From Austropuccinia psidii (taxonomy: Eukaryota > Basidiomycota > Pucciniomycetes > Pucciniales > Sphaerophragmiaceae): a stretch of 64,000 nt of DNA. How positions within the stretch are numbered: the stretch's first letter is position 1; each line of letters starts with the position of its first letter. The stretch lies in assembly GCA_023105745.1 (NCBI GenBank), contig JALGQZ010000009.1:13936564-14000563 (forward strand), read 5' to 3'. This document shows positions 12,841 through 23,845 of the stretch, piece after piece. The position numbers were made by a program, and so were the translations under genes. The notes under the pieces are model-generated. The model saw only the letters and a program-made list of their open reading frames with translations, made no database searches and was not told where the DNA came from.

Positions 12841-13018
12841 AAAGCCCAAACCCGTTTCAACACTATTCGCAACGTTCGGGTAATTTCACCTAATAGCTTC
12901 TGCCTCCCCGACGCTTAGCATGCTTAGGCGCCCGCACCACCCTCCAGATGAGACTCTGACACTGCCTGCCCCCCCATCTCCGTCCTCACCACTTCTTACG
13001 CTTTCAGACCCCCACCCT

Positions 13019-13603
13019 TACCATCCTTACGCTTGTGTAGTGCCCTCCCGACATGCTCCCGACACTGGTTACAATCCTTACGCTCGCGCAGTGCCCTCCT
13101 GACATGCTCCCGACGCTGCTTACGATCATTATGCTCGCGCAGTGCCCTCCCGACATGCTCCCGACACTGCTTACGATCCTTACGCTCATGAAGTGCCCTC
13201 CCGCCATGCTCCCGACACTGCTCACCATCCTTACGCTCACAGAGTGCCCTCCCGACATACTCCCGACACTGCTTACAATCCTTACGCTCATGAAGTGCCC
13301 TCCCGACATGCTCCCGACACTGCTTACGATCCTTACGCTTGCGGAGTGCCCTCCCGACATACTCCCGACACTGCTCACCATCCTTACGCTCATGAAGTGC
13401 CCTCCCGACATGCTCCCGACACTGCTTACGATCCTTACGCTCGCGGAGTGCCCTCCCGACATACTCCCAACACTGCTCACCATCCTTACGCTCATGAAGT
13501 GCCCTCCCGACATGCTCCTGACACTGCTTACGATCCTTAGGCTTGCCTAGTAGGTACCCTCCCGACATGCCTCCGACGCCGCTTACCATCCTTACGCTTC
13601 CGT
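13019..13603. repeat. 51-bp minisatellite, left subterminal
   Basis: About eleven copies of a 51-bp unit are marked by GTGCCCTCCCGACATGCTCC, at 13040, 13091, 13142 and so on. The unit also holds ATCCTTACGCTC and is rich in CpG. Since 51 is divisible by three, long frames run through it in several phases on both strands; these are artefacts. It shares ATCCTTACGC and CTCCCGACA with the 40-bp minisatellite at 18.4-19.0 kb. Confidence 0.9.
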
Positions 13604-13615
13604 ACTACATCCATA

Positions 13616-13641
13616 GTGTACGGTGGCTTGTTGGCGTACAC
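13616..13641. repeat. 26-bp palindrome P1
   Basis: Left part GTGTACGGTGGC, centre TTG, right part TTGGCGTACAC. The outer seven bases pair perfectly. It is the most diverged member of a six-member set inside the CACTA element and lies between the minisatellite and the first gene. Confidence 0.6.
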
Positions 13642-14097
13642 AATGGACGCCATCGCCGAAATATGCTGAGTGGCCTTCTCTGCCAACAGGACCTCAGGGG
13701 AAATTGGTCAGTATATTCACAATGTTGTGGTTAGGGTTTAAATCATGAGACTCGCAAATTAAAACCTAATAAGTGGACTATTTAAGACAAGAATTGTGTC
13801 TCCTTTTTTGCCGACAAAATCATTTTATTTCATATCATTCAAATGGAACACTTTGCTTAGTCCTTACCTCATGAGCGTTCAATAGTTCAAAAGTTGACTT
13901 TAGTAGGTTTCTCACTAGTCAACTTTATTCAATGTCTCACAGGGAAGTGATTTCATTTGCATGATATGAAATAATTTGCAAAACATCGCCTCCTTCAATT
14001 TCCCGCCAAATCGCATGTTGCAAATGCGATTATTTTACTTCCACCTAGTTATCAATCAACTCGTCACCATCTATTTGCTTACTAAACTACCTCCGCG
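13642..14097. other. Upstream region of the first CACTA gene
   Basis: No gene is recognised. The repeated phrases TAGTAGGTTTCTCACTAGTCAACTT and AGTTGACTT at about 13870-13925 form a short interrupted dyad. The stretch is the likely promoter region for the gene starting at 14098. Confidence 0.35.
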
Positions 14098-16338
14098 ATG
14101 GCCCAAACCCTGGGAAATTCAACGGAATTTAATGAACGACCAACTTCAGCCCCAGAGAGTGGAAGTGAAATATCTGATATGGCCAGTAGTCGTGAATTAG
14201 GCATTGAAGCAGAGAGCCAGTCACATGAAGATAATCAAGATCCACCAGTTCTTCCAGAATGTGAGTATACATCCATCTTGAGTATTTCTAATCTCTCAAA
14301 ACCTGATATTGTGTCATAGCCTTTATTTCAGGTCAACCTCCAAGCTCTCAGAAACCGAATTTTAAAACTTATGAGAAGGAAAAGACTGTTGAACCTTGTG
14401 CACCGACAGAAGATGATGGGCAAGATGATGTAATTTTCAGTGGGGAGGTGGAAATTATATCCAAGGAACAATTTGTCTCCAACATTGCTCAAACAATCCC
14501 AAGGCTCGAGAAAATCCAAAATGATAGTAAAATTCCTGATTATGTGCGTCAAAAGATTGCTGAAGCCATGAGCCTGCTCAAAATGGATTTGAACCATAAG
14601 TCCATTACTAATTCAAAACAAAGTTGATAAAAATAGCTGCTTACAATATATGGGCAGGTGTGGAGGTGGGAGAATCTCTACCTGAAGGATCTCGAGTCGT
14701 AATTGGATTTCCAGGCAAAGGATTAGGAAAAAGACCAAATATACATGCGACCAAAAAAACCAACAAAAAACGCCGTACCTTTGAAGCCGCAAAGGATTCC
14801 CGGGATCAAGGTGATGAAATGATCAATGTTGAAGGGGACGATATTGATAATGAACCTCCGCATACTGAACCCCCCCCATACTCAATGAAACAATCCATGC
14901 TGAAGCTCCACATACTGAAAGCCCCCCGATACCCAATGAAACAATGCATGATGCAACCCCTCCCGCCTCTCCTCGGAATATTCAAGCCCCTCAAGAAAGG
15001 GAAACAATTAAACATGATACAATGGGACGAGATATGACTGATATAATTCCCGACGCTGAGCCCAAAGTGTCATCCGCTGCGAATTTTCAAGGAATATTTT
15101 TATCCCGCATGGAAGAGTTTGCAGGCATTTTGAATTATCATTCCAATATTTCTCAACAATCATGGAAAAGGGGGCTTGATAATATCAATAGGATTTACAA
15201 AAATAGATGGGACAATTTACCAACAAAGGATGCTCATACATTCCTGCCCATTGGTATTAAGGTGATCAGTAACCGAGATCTTAAAATGTCGGCTTGGCTG
15301 CAGGACCTTGAGATGGCAGGTGAGTTTTTTTGTATCTTTGTGCATGATACTTGATTATTGGCTGTTGACTGGTGATATAAATTGCAATATACAGGGTTAG
15401 ATTTTTTTAAGCCAACTGAAACAGAAGCGTTTTTTGATTACAACATTTGGAATCTCAAATTGATGAAGGAATCAGCTAAACCTCCCGATAATCTCCCCAA
15501 ATCTGAACACTCCTTCTTCAAAATGGTTCAGAGCCTTATTTACCCCGCGAATCCAGTTAAACATTTTTGGGCAAATGTTATGTTTGAATCCATTAGTTTA
15601 GTCTCATACGATGTGATTGCACCCAAACCATATGTTGCACCAACATCAAATTCGACCGATCCTCTTGGACTCGAACGGGGAGCAGTTGAATACCTTGCCT
15701 CCTGCTTGAGTAAATCGAAGCAACGTGCAACCCAACTCAGCCTTGAAGGTGGCGGGGCTGACAATGAGATATCCACAAAGCCGCACAAGAACCTGGAGGA
15801 TCTAATGGATACAGTTATCCATTTGATGATTGCGTACAACATGGTACGTGCACATACAAAGGTCGAAGTTAATGGCATCAAAGGCAAACTCACGAACTCA
15901 AAAAAAAATGAGGCCATCAAAGATCTTTTGGCGTGTCACAAGAATCTCGGAATAAATCAAATTTGCTATGGTATATTAGCGGCATTCTGTGCGGCGGGGG
16001 TTCGTGGTTTGATGGTATGCTCAGATGACTGGAGAACAAGCTCAGTTAAAGGGGCTTTATCACTAATTGACATTTCCGCAAAACTTTCAGAGGGTAAAAA
16101 TCTAGTGGAGCCAGTGTGGCTACGTACTAATAAGTATATATGTAATTTACTGAATAAAAGTTTCTTCTCATCAGAGTCTTTTAACCCCACTGTACCTCTT
16201 AGATTTGAATTTGCACGATGCTTAGTATTAGACTTTGGTGATGCCTGGGTGGCGAAACGCGGTCTTGGTTCAAGTGATGAGGTCACCTTGACGGTACCCA
16301 GGTCAGCTAAACTCACAACCAGGATTGACCCGTTTTAG
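14098..16338 (+). CDS. Unknown multi-exon CACTA-borne gene, frameshifted at a C8 tract
   Basis: Exon 1 is 14098-14260 (MAQTLGNSTEF..., acidic and serine-rich), followed by an intron 14261-14331 (GTGAGT...TTTCAG) and an exon from 14332 that stays open to a TGA at 14625-14627. I could not settle how this exon joins the next open stretch at about 14624-14880, which has a basic patch (KKTNKKRRTF) that may be a nuclear signal. At the run of eight C bases (14870-14877) the frame moves, and the new frame continues to 15319. Intron 15320-15394 (GTGAGT...ATACAG) then joins in frame to the last exon, 15395-16338. The C-terminal 315 residues look like a folded domain (HFWANVMFES, VRAHTKVEVNGIKGKL, ARCLVLDFGDAWVAKRG) that I do not recognise. 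The gene sits between the left minisatellite and the TET/JBP gene, on the same strand. Confidence 0.6.
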
Positions 16339-16915
16339 ATTAGCTTTGTACTAGATAGATTGTAATTTAATTTTGCAAAGTTATTTATGAATTTAATAAT
16401 CATGACTTCCTATCCTACTACTGCCCGGATGCCACAGTCTGAGTACCAATAGTAATTGTACGGGGGCATGCCTCCGTACATCATTGCAAAGACTCCGCCA
16501 AGACGCAAGCTGAGTCAGGCTTTGTGCCCGCGAGTAGCACACTCGGGGGCATTGCGGGAAGTCGCGTTTATCACTTCCCGCCAGCCCATAATAGGCAAAT
16601 TGTTACTGTGTCTTTCAAGAGGACTGGGATAACTAGGGATCCGCAGCAGGATGCATATTGCATTTGCGTGTGCTTGCAATATTCCAAATGGTTGGATTGG
16701 AAAGTGATTGCATGGGAACATCAATGTGTAAAATTGAATAATGCACTATCCACTGCAATTTTCAGGTTCAGGTATTTGAGATCGTGAAGTTGCCAAGGTC
16801 AGGCGTGAGCTTTCTTTTTAGCCGCAATTAAAAAAGATTCATCCACCGCAATCCAATTTAGGTGATATTAATAAATCAGTAATCATTTGGTTTCATTTCA
16901 TTTTCTGCTGCAAGC
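16339..16915. other. Intergenic region between the unknown gene and the TET/JBP gene
   Basis: No gene is seen. It contains palindrome P2 at 16457-16480 and is the probable promoter region of the TET/JBP gene. Confidence 0.4.
16457..16480. repeat. 26-bp palindrome set, member P2
   Basis: TGTACGGGGGCA followed by TGCCTCCGTACA; the arms pair at all but one position. It lies 120 bp downstream of the unknown gene and 440 bp upstream of the TET/JBP start. Confidence 0.75.
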
Positions 16916-18259
16916 ATGCCATTCACGAAAAAAGGAAAAGAGCGTAAAAGGGAACTCGCGAGAAAGCGTCGGGCTGAGGAAGGAAAGTGTGAGTTTCTCA
17001 CTTAATCTCAGTGTATATATATAGATATATATATATGCTTCCACATTTATGTGGCACCCTCATTGGGCCCCACGGAAGAACATTGGCTTTAGTCGGTTCA
17101 GATTGTGCCAATGTCCTGTGGGCTCTAAAGGGAAGTCAAAGGATGTGTGCCGAAGAAAGCTGCTTGGCAGTATCTGATATCTTTTGTGCTTCAACACATA
17201 GTGATCCCACAACCACTCGGGAATAGTAGCAGATCCCAAAAGACAAATGAGTGCAAAACGACCCGAATGAATAGGTTTTTTTCCTCCTCTCGCCCAACAG
17301 CACAAATATCAATGCCAGTATCAGCAAATATCACCCCAAGTGAAATTCGGAGGGTGGTGGATGTCAATCAGATCAAACGCATTCACTTTGGCCGTGTGGC
17401 AATTTTCTCTTCAACCGGATTACTCATTGCCCTTGTTGAATTCCGACCATTCACAACAATGAGTGAAGTCGAGGTCAATCAATGGGATGAATTATCACAA
17501 TTCTTATTTCGCGAAAAGAGGTTCACTGACCCTATTGCAACAAATGGAGCATTACTGGAGGGATTTATGTTTGCGATTGGGTGGCGCAAATGCACCACGA
17601 AGAATGAACAATTTGGTCTGTATGGTAGTGCTGGCAAAATTGAAAATGCAAAAGATGAATGGCGGGACCGAGGTGCCAATCTTAGCTCGGTGGGTTGCAT
17701 TCTAGGTCAATCCTTACGATATGTTGGGGATAATTTATTTCAGAAGATTCAAAATTGCTACAACTCATTGGGGGTTCCGTCTTTTGATCAAGTCAACTAT
17801 GAAGGCAATAATCCCGCAAATCAGGGTGCATGTGAGTTTGCTTCGGCACTCACTTTCACCATGAATGGATTCAAAAACGCACCTCATGTTGATAAGGATG
17901 CATCGCTGTATGCTTCGGGATGGTGGTTTCAAGCTGATAAGCGGACCGGCCAAATTCAAAGAGATGCGTCAAAGCGGTGTACAGGGGGAAAATTGATTTT
18001 CCCAAATGAGCATTTTTGGATTGATCTATCCGCATGTCATGGGCTCATTCAGGTAGTGTGGGCCAGTAGTACATTTGTTCATTATACTGATCCAGCTCAG
18101 GACAACAAAAGCACGACACTAGTGGGTATGTCCGCACAATGCTCAAGGAGGTTGGCAAAAACAATGCGGCAAACAAGCCATGGCTATTATGAGATTGCCG
18201 AGAGAGTGGGCTATCAAATCAGGGATGGTAATACAATCTCATGCCGATTCAAAGAGTGA
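16916..18259 (+). CDS. CACTA-borne TET/JBP-type 2OG-Fe(II) dioxygenase (copy 3)
   Basis: Exon 1 (16916-16988) encodes a strongly basic start, MPFTKKGKERKRELARKRR. The intron 16989-17201 has GTGAGT and ATAG ends and includes a TA microsatellite. Exon 2 runs 17202-18259, and the joined frame gives 376 residues. Likely iron ligands are H252 and D254 in APHVDKD and H318 in FVHYTDP; the 66-residue spacing equals that in copy 2. GGKLIFPNEHFWIDLSACHG precedes the second histidine as in the other copies. The position that aligns with R327 of copy 2 reads Leu331 (TTLVGMSAQ), so binding of 2-oxoglutarate may be altered. The family oxidises methylated bases in DNA. It lies in the same direction as the preceding unknown gene, and I infer it serves the transposon by acting on methylated element DNA. 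Confidence 0.75.
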
Positions 18260-18387
18260 GGCAGTCGGAATAGCAGCGTGATTGGTAGATGATGGTGGGG
18301 TAAGGCAGAGGACAATATACACCAGGATTGGATGGATTCGAGTGCGGGAGATAGGGTGTCTCACAGGAAAAAGGGGTGAAGTGGATT

Positions 18388-18413
18388 ATGTACGGAGGCA
18401 TGCCATCGTACAT
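18388..18413. repeat. 26-bp palindrome set, member P3
   Basis: ATGTACGGAGGCA followed by TGCCATCGTACAT. Eleven of 13 pairs match. It lies 128 bp after the TET/JBP stop codon. Confidence 0.75.
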
Positions 18414-18445
18414 ATGCCAGGTTTGTTGCTCTTGTCCAGGATCCC

Positions 18446-19000
18446 AACGCTTCACACGCGAATCCTTATGCTTGTGCAGGTGCCGACAATGCTAAAAGTT
18501 TCTTACGCCTATGCGGGGTGCCGAGGCTTCACACGCCAATCCTTACGCCTGGGCAGGTTCCCAACAACTCACACGCCAATCCTTACACCTGTGCAGGTTC
18601 CCAACAGCTCACACACCAATCCTTACGCCTGTGCAGACTCCCGAAAGCTCACACGCCGATGCTTACGCCTGTGCAGGCTCCCGACAGCTCACACGCCAAT
18701 CCTTAGGCTTGTGAAGGTTGCCAACAATGCTGACAATTTGTTATGCCTGTGCAGGCTCCCGAAAATTCACACGCCAATCCTTACGCCTGTGCAGCCTCCC
18801 GACAGCTCACACGCGAATCCTTAGGCTTGTGAAGGATGCTAACAATGCTGACAATTTCTTACGCCTGTGCAGGCTCCCGACAATTCACACGCCAATCCTT
18901 TCACCTGTGCAGGCGCCCGACAGCTCACACGCCAATCCTTACGCCTTTTCAGGCTCCCGACAGCTCACACGCCAATTGTTACGCTTGTGAAGGTTCCCGA
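18446..19000. repeat. 40-bp minisatellite
   Basis: About thirteen copies of a 40-bp unit contain CACACGCCAATCCTTACGCC and TGTGCAGGCTCCCGACAG. Some copies are replaced by a longer variant with AACAATGCTGACAATTTCTTA (18720 and 18840). Open frames across it are repeat artefacts. It separates the convergent TET/JBP and Zn2Cys6 genes. Confidence 0.88.
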
Positions 19001-19425
19001 CAATTTAAACAATTCAATACATGACTAAGATTAATAGCGTGTGACCATAGGAACGGCAATTTCTCATGAATCTGGAGTGGATTGCTCACATGCCGGAACC
19101 TCCCGCTTTTTTACAGTTAAGATTTGATATGGCTCTAAACAATGGAGGAAGAAAATATAGGAGGCAGGAATGGTGACTATTGGCGCATTTTTGGCAAAAG
19201 ATTTTCTCACATACAAAAATACTAACTCAAACTTTTGGTGGGGCACTTACGAAAATTATTCTCACCCAATAGTAAATATGAATCATTGAGGAATTATAAT
19301 AAATTCACGTGAACAAAAAACGTAAGAGAAATTGAAAATATCTTTCATTGAATACAAATAATTTATCTAAAGGAGTGTATTACAAAAGGTAAAAAGAGGA
19401 AAGAATACGATTTTTTTTGTGGATT
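19001..19425. other. Gene-free stretch downstream of the Zn2Cys6 gene
   Basis: Moderately AT-rich. I see no coding region. It is likely the 3' region of the minus-strand gene ending at 19426. Confidence 0.35.
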
Positions 19426-20794
19426 TTATTTTTCTAAGAATTTGGAGACTATCCCGGTGATGTCCTCCATTGGATAAGCCTCTATCGCCTCGCCAAGGAG
19501 GGAGTTTAGTTCCTCCCGGAATTCCCGGTGCATCTCATTTCGATGAGTTGCATCCACGAAAGGAATCATGTGGAGCAACCGACGATGCTCCAACAAGATT
19601 CGGTTGATCGATTCGTGGACGATGGCTCGAGGAATCATTAGTATCGGGCGCAGGTTGGTGAATTCCTGGCGAGCGTCATCGTAGGAATGAGAGGAGCTTG
19701 GCACCGGGGGGGAGGAGGCTGTTGGGTTCTCGGCGTCAATGGGAGGGATATCCGGGGTAGGAGTGGTGGGAGGGGGAACAGGAGGGGAAGGTGGGGGAGT
19801 GGGTGAAGAAGAAGGTGGAGGGGGAGGGGGAGGAGGGGAACCGACTGGCGTATCGTCGATGATGATAATGGAGCGGGGAGTTGCGGGACGAGCTGGAGAT
19901 GGTCGAAGGAGGGGTGAGGAAAAGTTTAGTTGAGTTAAAAAGGTGAAATAGGGACTTACCAAAAGGTTCCTCCGTTGATTGCGTAGGAGCCACCTCAGGT
20001 TGAGGCTCACGAGTCGCAATGTCCTCAGGTGGTTCGGAGGATGGACTCGGGCCAGGAATAGGTGGCTCATTGTTCTGGGAGGCTTCTACAAAAGGAGGAA
20101 GAGTCAGTTAACTTGATGCGAAAGTGAAAATGAGAAAAGAGAAAGTTGGCTGCTTACTGCGGAATAAGTCCTCAGACCATCGGGTGCCACTCGGGCCTGG
20201 AGTGGGTTGCCGCGGGGTTTGCTCGCGAGGCAAAGTAGGAACGGGAGAGTCTTGTCGGGGGGGATTAGGGGGGTTTGGTTCTATGAGTAATGGAAAAAAG
20301 TGAGTATTGTTGCGTGAAGATAAATGAGAGAAGGAGGAGAAAGAAAACTTACTTTGGCGTTTGAATCCCATCGGTGACAAGACATGGTGACGATCAGCCC
20401 AAGCTCTAATGTCCTCTTTCCATCGCCATCCTTCATTGGCCGGATAATCACTTCGCTCAGGTCGAGGAGTGAAGTGACCATCGGATGTTGGCCTAGGAGG
20501 GGGGGTGGACAAATCGATGCTTGAGGGGACTGGGCTAATTGTCCTGAATCGTTCCCGCTGGCCTGTTTGGGGTCCCGGGGTCCACTCACGCTCGGAAATC
20601 GTTTCATCATCATCGGCCACAAAGGAGTCCTGGCAAGGGCGTCTTGGGCGGGAACTCCTCTGGCCGCGGGGTCGGAAGGGGCGGACGACGAATGAACATT
20701 TCTTGTGTGCTTGTCGGCAAGCATCACAAGCATCGGTCGTCGTCGAGGAACGAATGCAGGGGATACCCCGCTTGGTGCATAATGTGCACGACAT
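19426..20794 (-). CDS. Zn2Cys6 binuclear-cluster protein, intact (385 aa)
   Basis: Four exons on the minus strand (20794-20353, 20280-20158, 20085-19960, 19892-19426) join by GTAAGT, GTAAGC and GTAAGT donors and clean AG acceptors into one open frame of 385 residues. The N-terminus has cysteines 3, 6, 13, 23, 26 and 33, spaced C-x2-C-x6-C-x9-C-x2-C-x6-C, which is the fungal Zn(II)2Cys6 pattern for DNA binding. An arginine-rich stretch (RPRGQRSSRPRRP) follows, then a long proline-rich region and a C-terminal helical segment (INRILLEHRRLLHMIPF to SKFLEK). It may bind CpG-rich sites in the element, either as a regulator or as the DNA-binding partner of the transposase. That role is inference. 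It is convergent with the TET/JBP gene. Confidence 0.78.
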
Positions 20795-21374
20795 CTAAAA
20801 ACAAAACAAAACAGGTTAGTAACTGAATAGAAAGTAAGCAATCAAGAAAGAAAAGGAGGACATACGATGATTTATAATTTTAAAACGGAATTCAAATTAA
20901 AAAGACTCCAGTAGGAGGTTTTTAAAAGTCTAGAAGAGAGTCGTGAAGAAAGAAAATGATTAATATTGGACCATAATGTTGACAAAAGTTCAATTGGAGA
21001 AAACGTACAAAGTAGATAGAAGTGGGGTTCTGAAATTATCAGCAGGAAAAACAAAAAGCGAGCAGGAAGGGGAGTGGGGTTAGTCGAGTGCAAAAGAAAA
21101 GACTGGAAAGGCAGGAAGACGAGGGGGAATACGCACAAGAAGGACAAACGCGGGTGACGTTGAACGAAGTGGAGCGGGTGAGAGAGAAAGTGAAGTGCGC
21201 GTCGTGTGAAGATGGTCTTTTATACCAAGGTGAAGCTGAGACGATCGCAGCAGTTTCAGCACCCGCAAAAGTCTCAGCTTCAAGGCGTGTGGGCAAAATT
21301 GAAGCTGAGTCTCAGCGAATGCTGCAACTGAGAAGTGAAATGCTCGCGTGAGGCAGAAGAACAATGGGGGTCTG
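20795..21374. other. Upstream region of the Zn2Cys6 gene
   Basis: No gene is recognised; overlapping frames occur on both strands. Its right part begins the cluster of GCTGAG motifs. It probably contains the promoter of the minus-strand gene. Confidence 0.35.
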
Positions 21375-22370
21375 GCTGAGTATTGCAATTTATTGAATTG
21401 TCAAGCTGAGTCAAATCCCCTTTGTTTCCTTAAATAGCCACCCGATCACCCAAGAGGGTGGTCGTGAGGCCCTTGTTGAATGTGCATTCAACGTGCAATG
21501 CACAAGTGACCCATGCAGAAATGCACCCAGTGCATTTGGTCACAAGTGACAGCGGCAAGATCACCGGCTGTATGGCCTGGTGATAGTCTTTGAACAAAGG
21601 GGGGGCTGTAAGACAAGTGAATACAGTGTGAGCTTGCCTCGACCCATTGCTCAGGTTTGCTTTCGGGTCATAATTGAAATGCGCAGTGGCTGAACATTTT
21701 AATTGCACAGTAATTGAACAATTGATATAACAATATCAAATGCACCGCTGAGTATTGCAATTTATTGAATTGTCAAGCTGAGTCAAATCCCGTTTCTTTC
21801 CTTAAATAGCCACCCGATCACCTGGGAGGGTGGTCGTGAGGCCCTTGTTGAATGTCCATTGTGGGTGCAATGCACAAGTGCCCCATGCAGAAATGCACCG
21901 GGTGCATTTGGTCACAAGTGACCGCGGCGAGATTACCGGCCGTATGGCCTGGTAATAGTATGTGAACAAAGGGGGGGGCTGTAAGACAAGTGAATACAGC
22001 GTAATCTTGGCTCGACCCATTGCTCAGGTTTGCTTTCGGGTCATAATTGAAATGCTCAGTGGCTGAACATTTTAATTGCACAGTTGTTGAACTATTGATA
22101 TAACAATATCAAATGCACGATGCTGAGCAATTGCTAGGTCATTTTTGTAAGCACACAATCTGAGCATTTGGCACAGCATCGGATGACATTTCAGCCAGGT
22201 GCAGCATTTCACACGCTTTGGTGAAGTGCTCCAAATTGAGCCTTCCAGTGAGCTATTGCAGAATTAGTTCATTCCATGGCTTTACTGAGCACTTTCACAC
22301 GGTGCTTTTGACCATGACATGCTCAGCTTGCGTGTGCAAATCGGGTGAAACGCAATGCTGAGCATGTGGC
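21230..22370. promoter_or_regulatory. Cluster of GCTGAG/CTCAGC motifs
   Basis: About fifteen copies of GCTGAG, its complement or one-base variants lie within 1.1 kb, for example at 21235, 21302, 21374, 21404, 21747, 21776, 22111 and 22360. Chance would give fewer than one exact copy. The cluster is in the divergent spacer between the Zn2Cys6 and SNF2 genes, where a shared control region is expected. Function is unknown. Confidence 0.4.
21375..22118. repeat. Tandem duplication of a 372-bp block
   Basis: Two adjacent copies start with GCTGAGTATTGCAATTTATT at 21375 and 21747. They are very similar throughout, including AAGGGGGG(G)GCTGTAAGACAA and the closing TATAACAATATCAAATGCAC. Each copy carries its own GCTGAG motifs. 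Open frames in both copies are shadows of each other and not evidence for a gene. Confidence 0.85.
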
Positions 22371-22461
22371 ACATGAGCTACGTAAATGCAAACGATCGGA
22401 AGGTGCATGCACATTTGCTGTATGCATGCAGGCTCAAGTAGTATTACACCTTCCTGATCTG

Positions 22462-22508
22462 TACAGTCGACACTGTAGTACGCAGTACACCTTTGTAAAT
22501 GTACTGCG
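22462..22508. repeat. Two adjacent hairpins
   Basis: TACAGT-CGAC-ACTGTA at 22462-22477 is followed by CGCAGTACA and TGTACTGCG, a nine-base perfect stem, at 22481-22508. They differ from the 26-bp palindromes in sequence and spacing. Confidence 0.5.
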
Positions 22509-23313
22509 GGGCAGAGCAAAAAGCTGTTCAACAATGTAACATGCAATCACGTCAAGCCATCGAGTCATATCTCTCACCTGCATCCCTTTGATGCACCTTG
22601 TTGGACAGCTCTGCCTAACTACGGCACAGATGCGCATGTAATGCAAGTTAATGTAAGTGGGTCATAATGGGATGACTTAATATTTGGGTCATACACAAAG
22701 AGTTGATTCACTCCGGTGCCATTGTTGGGGCAAACAATGACTGGCCCGCTTGTTCATTGTCGGGCAGCCACACGCTTTCATGCGCACCCCCGATGGGTCA
22801 TACGCAGGCAGCTTTCACACGCCTGGAAGACATTTTTCTGCCAGTCTTCCAGCTGCCTATTTTCTTGGTCGGGTTGTCAGCTTGACTGCAGATGCTCACC
22901 CGCTTGCGCGTGGAAACCTGAGGCCAATCAGTGTGAATTTGCTTCAGCCTCATCCACATTAGAATAACAATCCCAGCCTATGATTGCTGAGGCTGGTCAT
23001 GTTTGCGTGGGTATCTCCCACCGCGGGTCATTTTCTTCACGTTCTCACACGCCCCGCGCAAGTTGTGGCACCTGGCTTGCAGCCAAAAAATCCCTGGGGC
23101 ATGTGGCCTCTTTCCTCCGGAGTTTTGTACACGCCTGAGGCAAAGACCCTGATGCCAATCTCGGTAGATTAGTACTCGCCTCAAACGCCATAGGGGTGAA
23201 TGTATATGTGGATCACGGCTCACGGATGGCGCCCCCTTTAATCATCCTACACATTCCCCCCTGAAAGCCCAGTATGCATCAGTCAGCAAAAAACTTCACG
23301 CAAAACCAAAGTC

Positions 23314-23339
23314 ATGTTCGGTGGCACGCCACCGAACAT
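23314..23339. repeat. 26-bp palindrome set, member P4
   Basis: ATGTTCGGTGGC, centre AC, then GCCACCGAACAT. The arms of twelve bases pair perfectly. It is the most perfect member of the set. Confidence 0.8.
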
Positions 23340-23453
23340 ATCTAACCCGCCTACACACAAGCATCCCCACAGTGAGATTGCCCTTTGAAACCGCCAAAAT
23401 TGCCCAGTAGGTCCCTGTGCGACAATTAACCTGAGGAAGATATATATGCATCC

Positions 23454-23479
23454 ATGTTCGCTGTCACACCAGCGAACAT
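23454..23479. repeat. 26-bp palindrome set, member P5
   Basis: ATGTTCGCTG, centre TCACAC, then CAGCGAACAT; ten-base perfect arms, extended one base by a C/G pair outside. It lies 140 bp from P4 in the SNF2 upstream region. Confidence 0.78.
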
Positions 23480-23845
23480 GACTGCATGCCTCTGATATGC
23501 CCTCCACAATAAGTTGCTACAACCCACCCAATTTCGGATGTGCTAATGTCAACCTTGTTCCACCAAAGTTTTCGTAAATCGCTGCAGATCCAGCAGTCAT
23601 AATGGTGCACCCACATTTTGGCCACCTTGCCTTGATATATGCCCCAAATCGGATATGAAAATTATGTGCCCAAGAGGCCCACCTCCATCAAGACCATTCA
23701 CGTAACCACAGGCCATCCCCCTTTTGGCCTGTTGCTGCCACTCATATAAGCTCCCCACCTGCGCTTATTGCGCTTCATTCCCTTTGGCTAACCCTTCCCG
23801 ATCATATAATTTGCAACTGTCCCCAAATAATTTAAAATAGCCATC

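Larger units (their letters stand above)
22119..23845. other. Upstream region of the SNF2 gene
   Basis: No gene is recognised in 1.7 kb; short overlapping frames on both strands do not agree on any protein. It holds two hairpins at 22462-22508 and palindromes P4 and P5. The last 150 bases are C-rich and likely include the SNF2 promoter. Confidence 0.4.

Noticed and set aside
13004..13589. Long open frames on both strands across the 51-bp minisatellite
   Set aside because: The unit is a multiple of three, so several frames stay open in parallel and encode only the repeat. No start or splice context supports a gene.
16524..16787. Short frame between the unknown gene and the TET/JBP gene
   Set aside because: 87 codons overlapping a minus-strand frame, no family match, and it would sit in the expected promoter.
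19739..19933. Gly/Glu-rich plus-strand frame
   Set aside because: Antisense shadow of the proline-rich region of the Zn2Cys6 gene.
22295..23223. A gene between the tandem duplication and the SNF2 gene
   Set aside because: Many frames of 60-83 codons overlap on both strands, none has splice support linking it to another, and none matches a known family.
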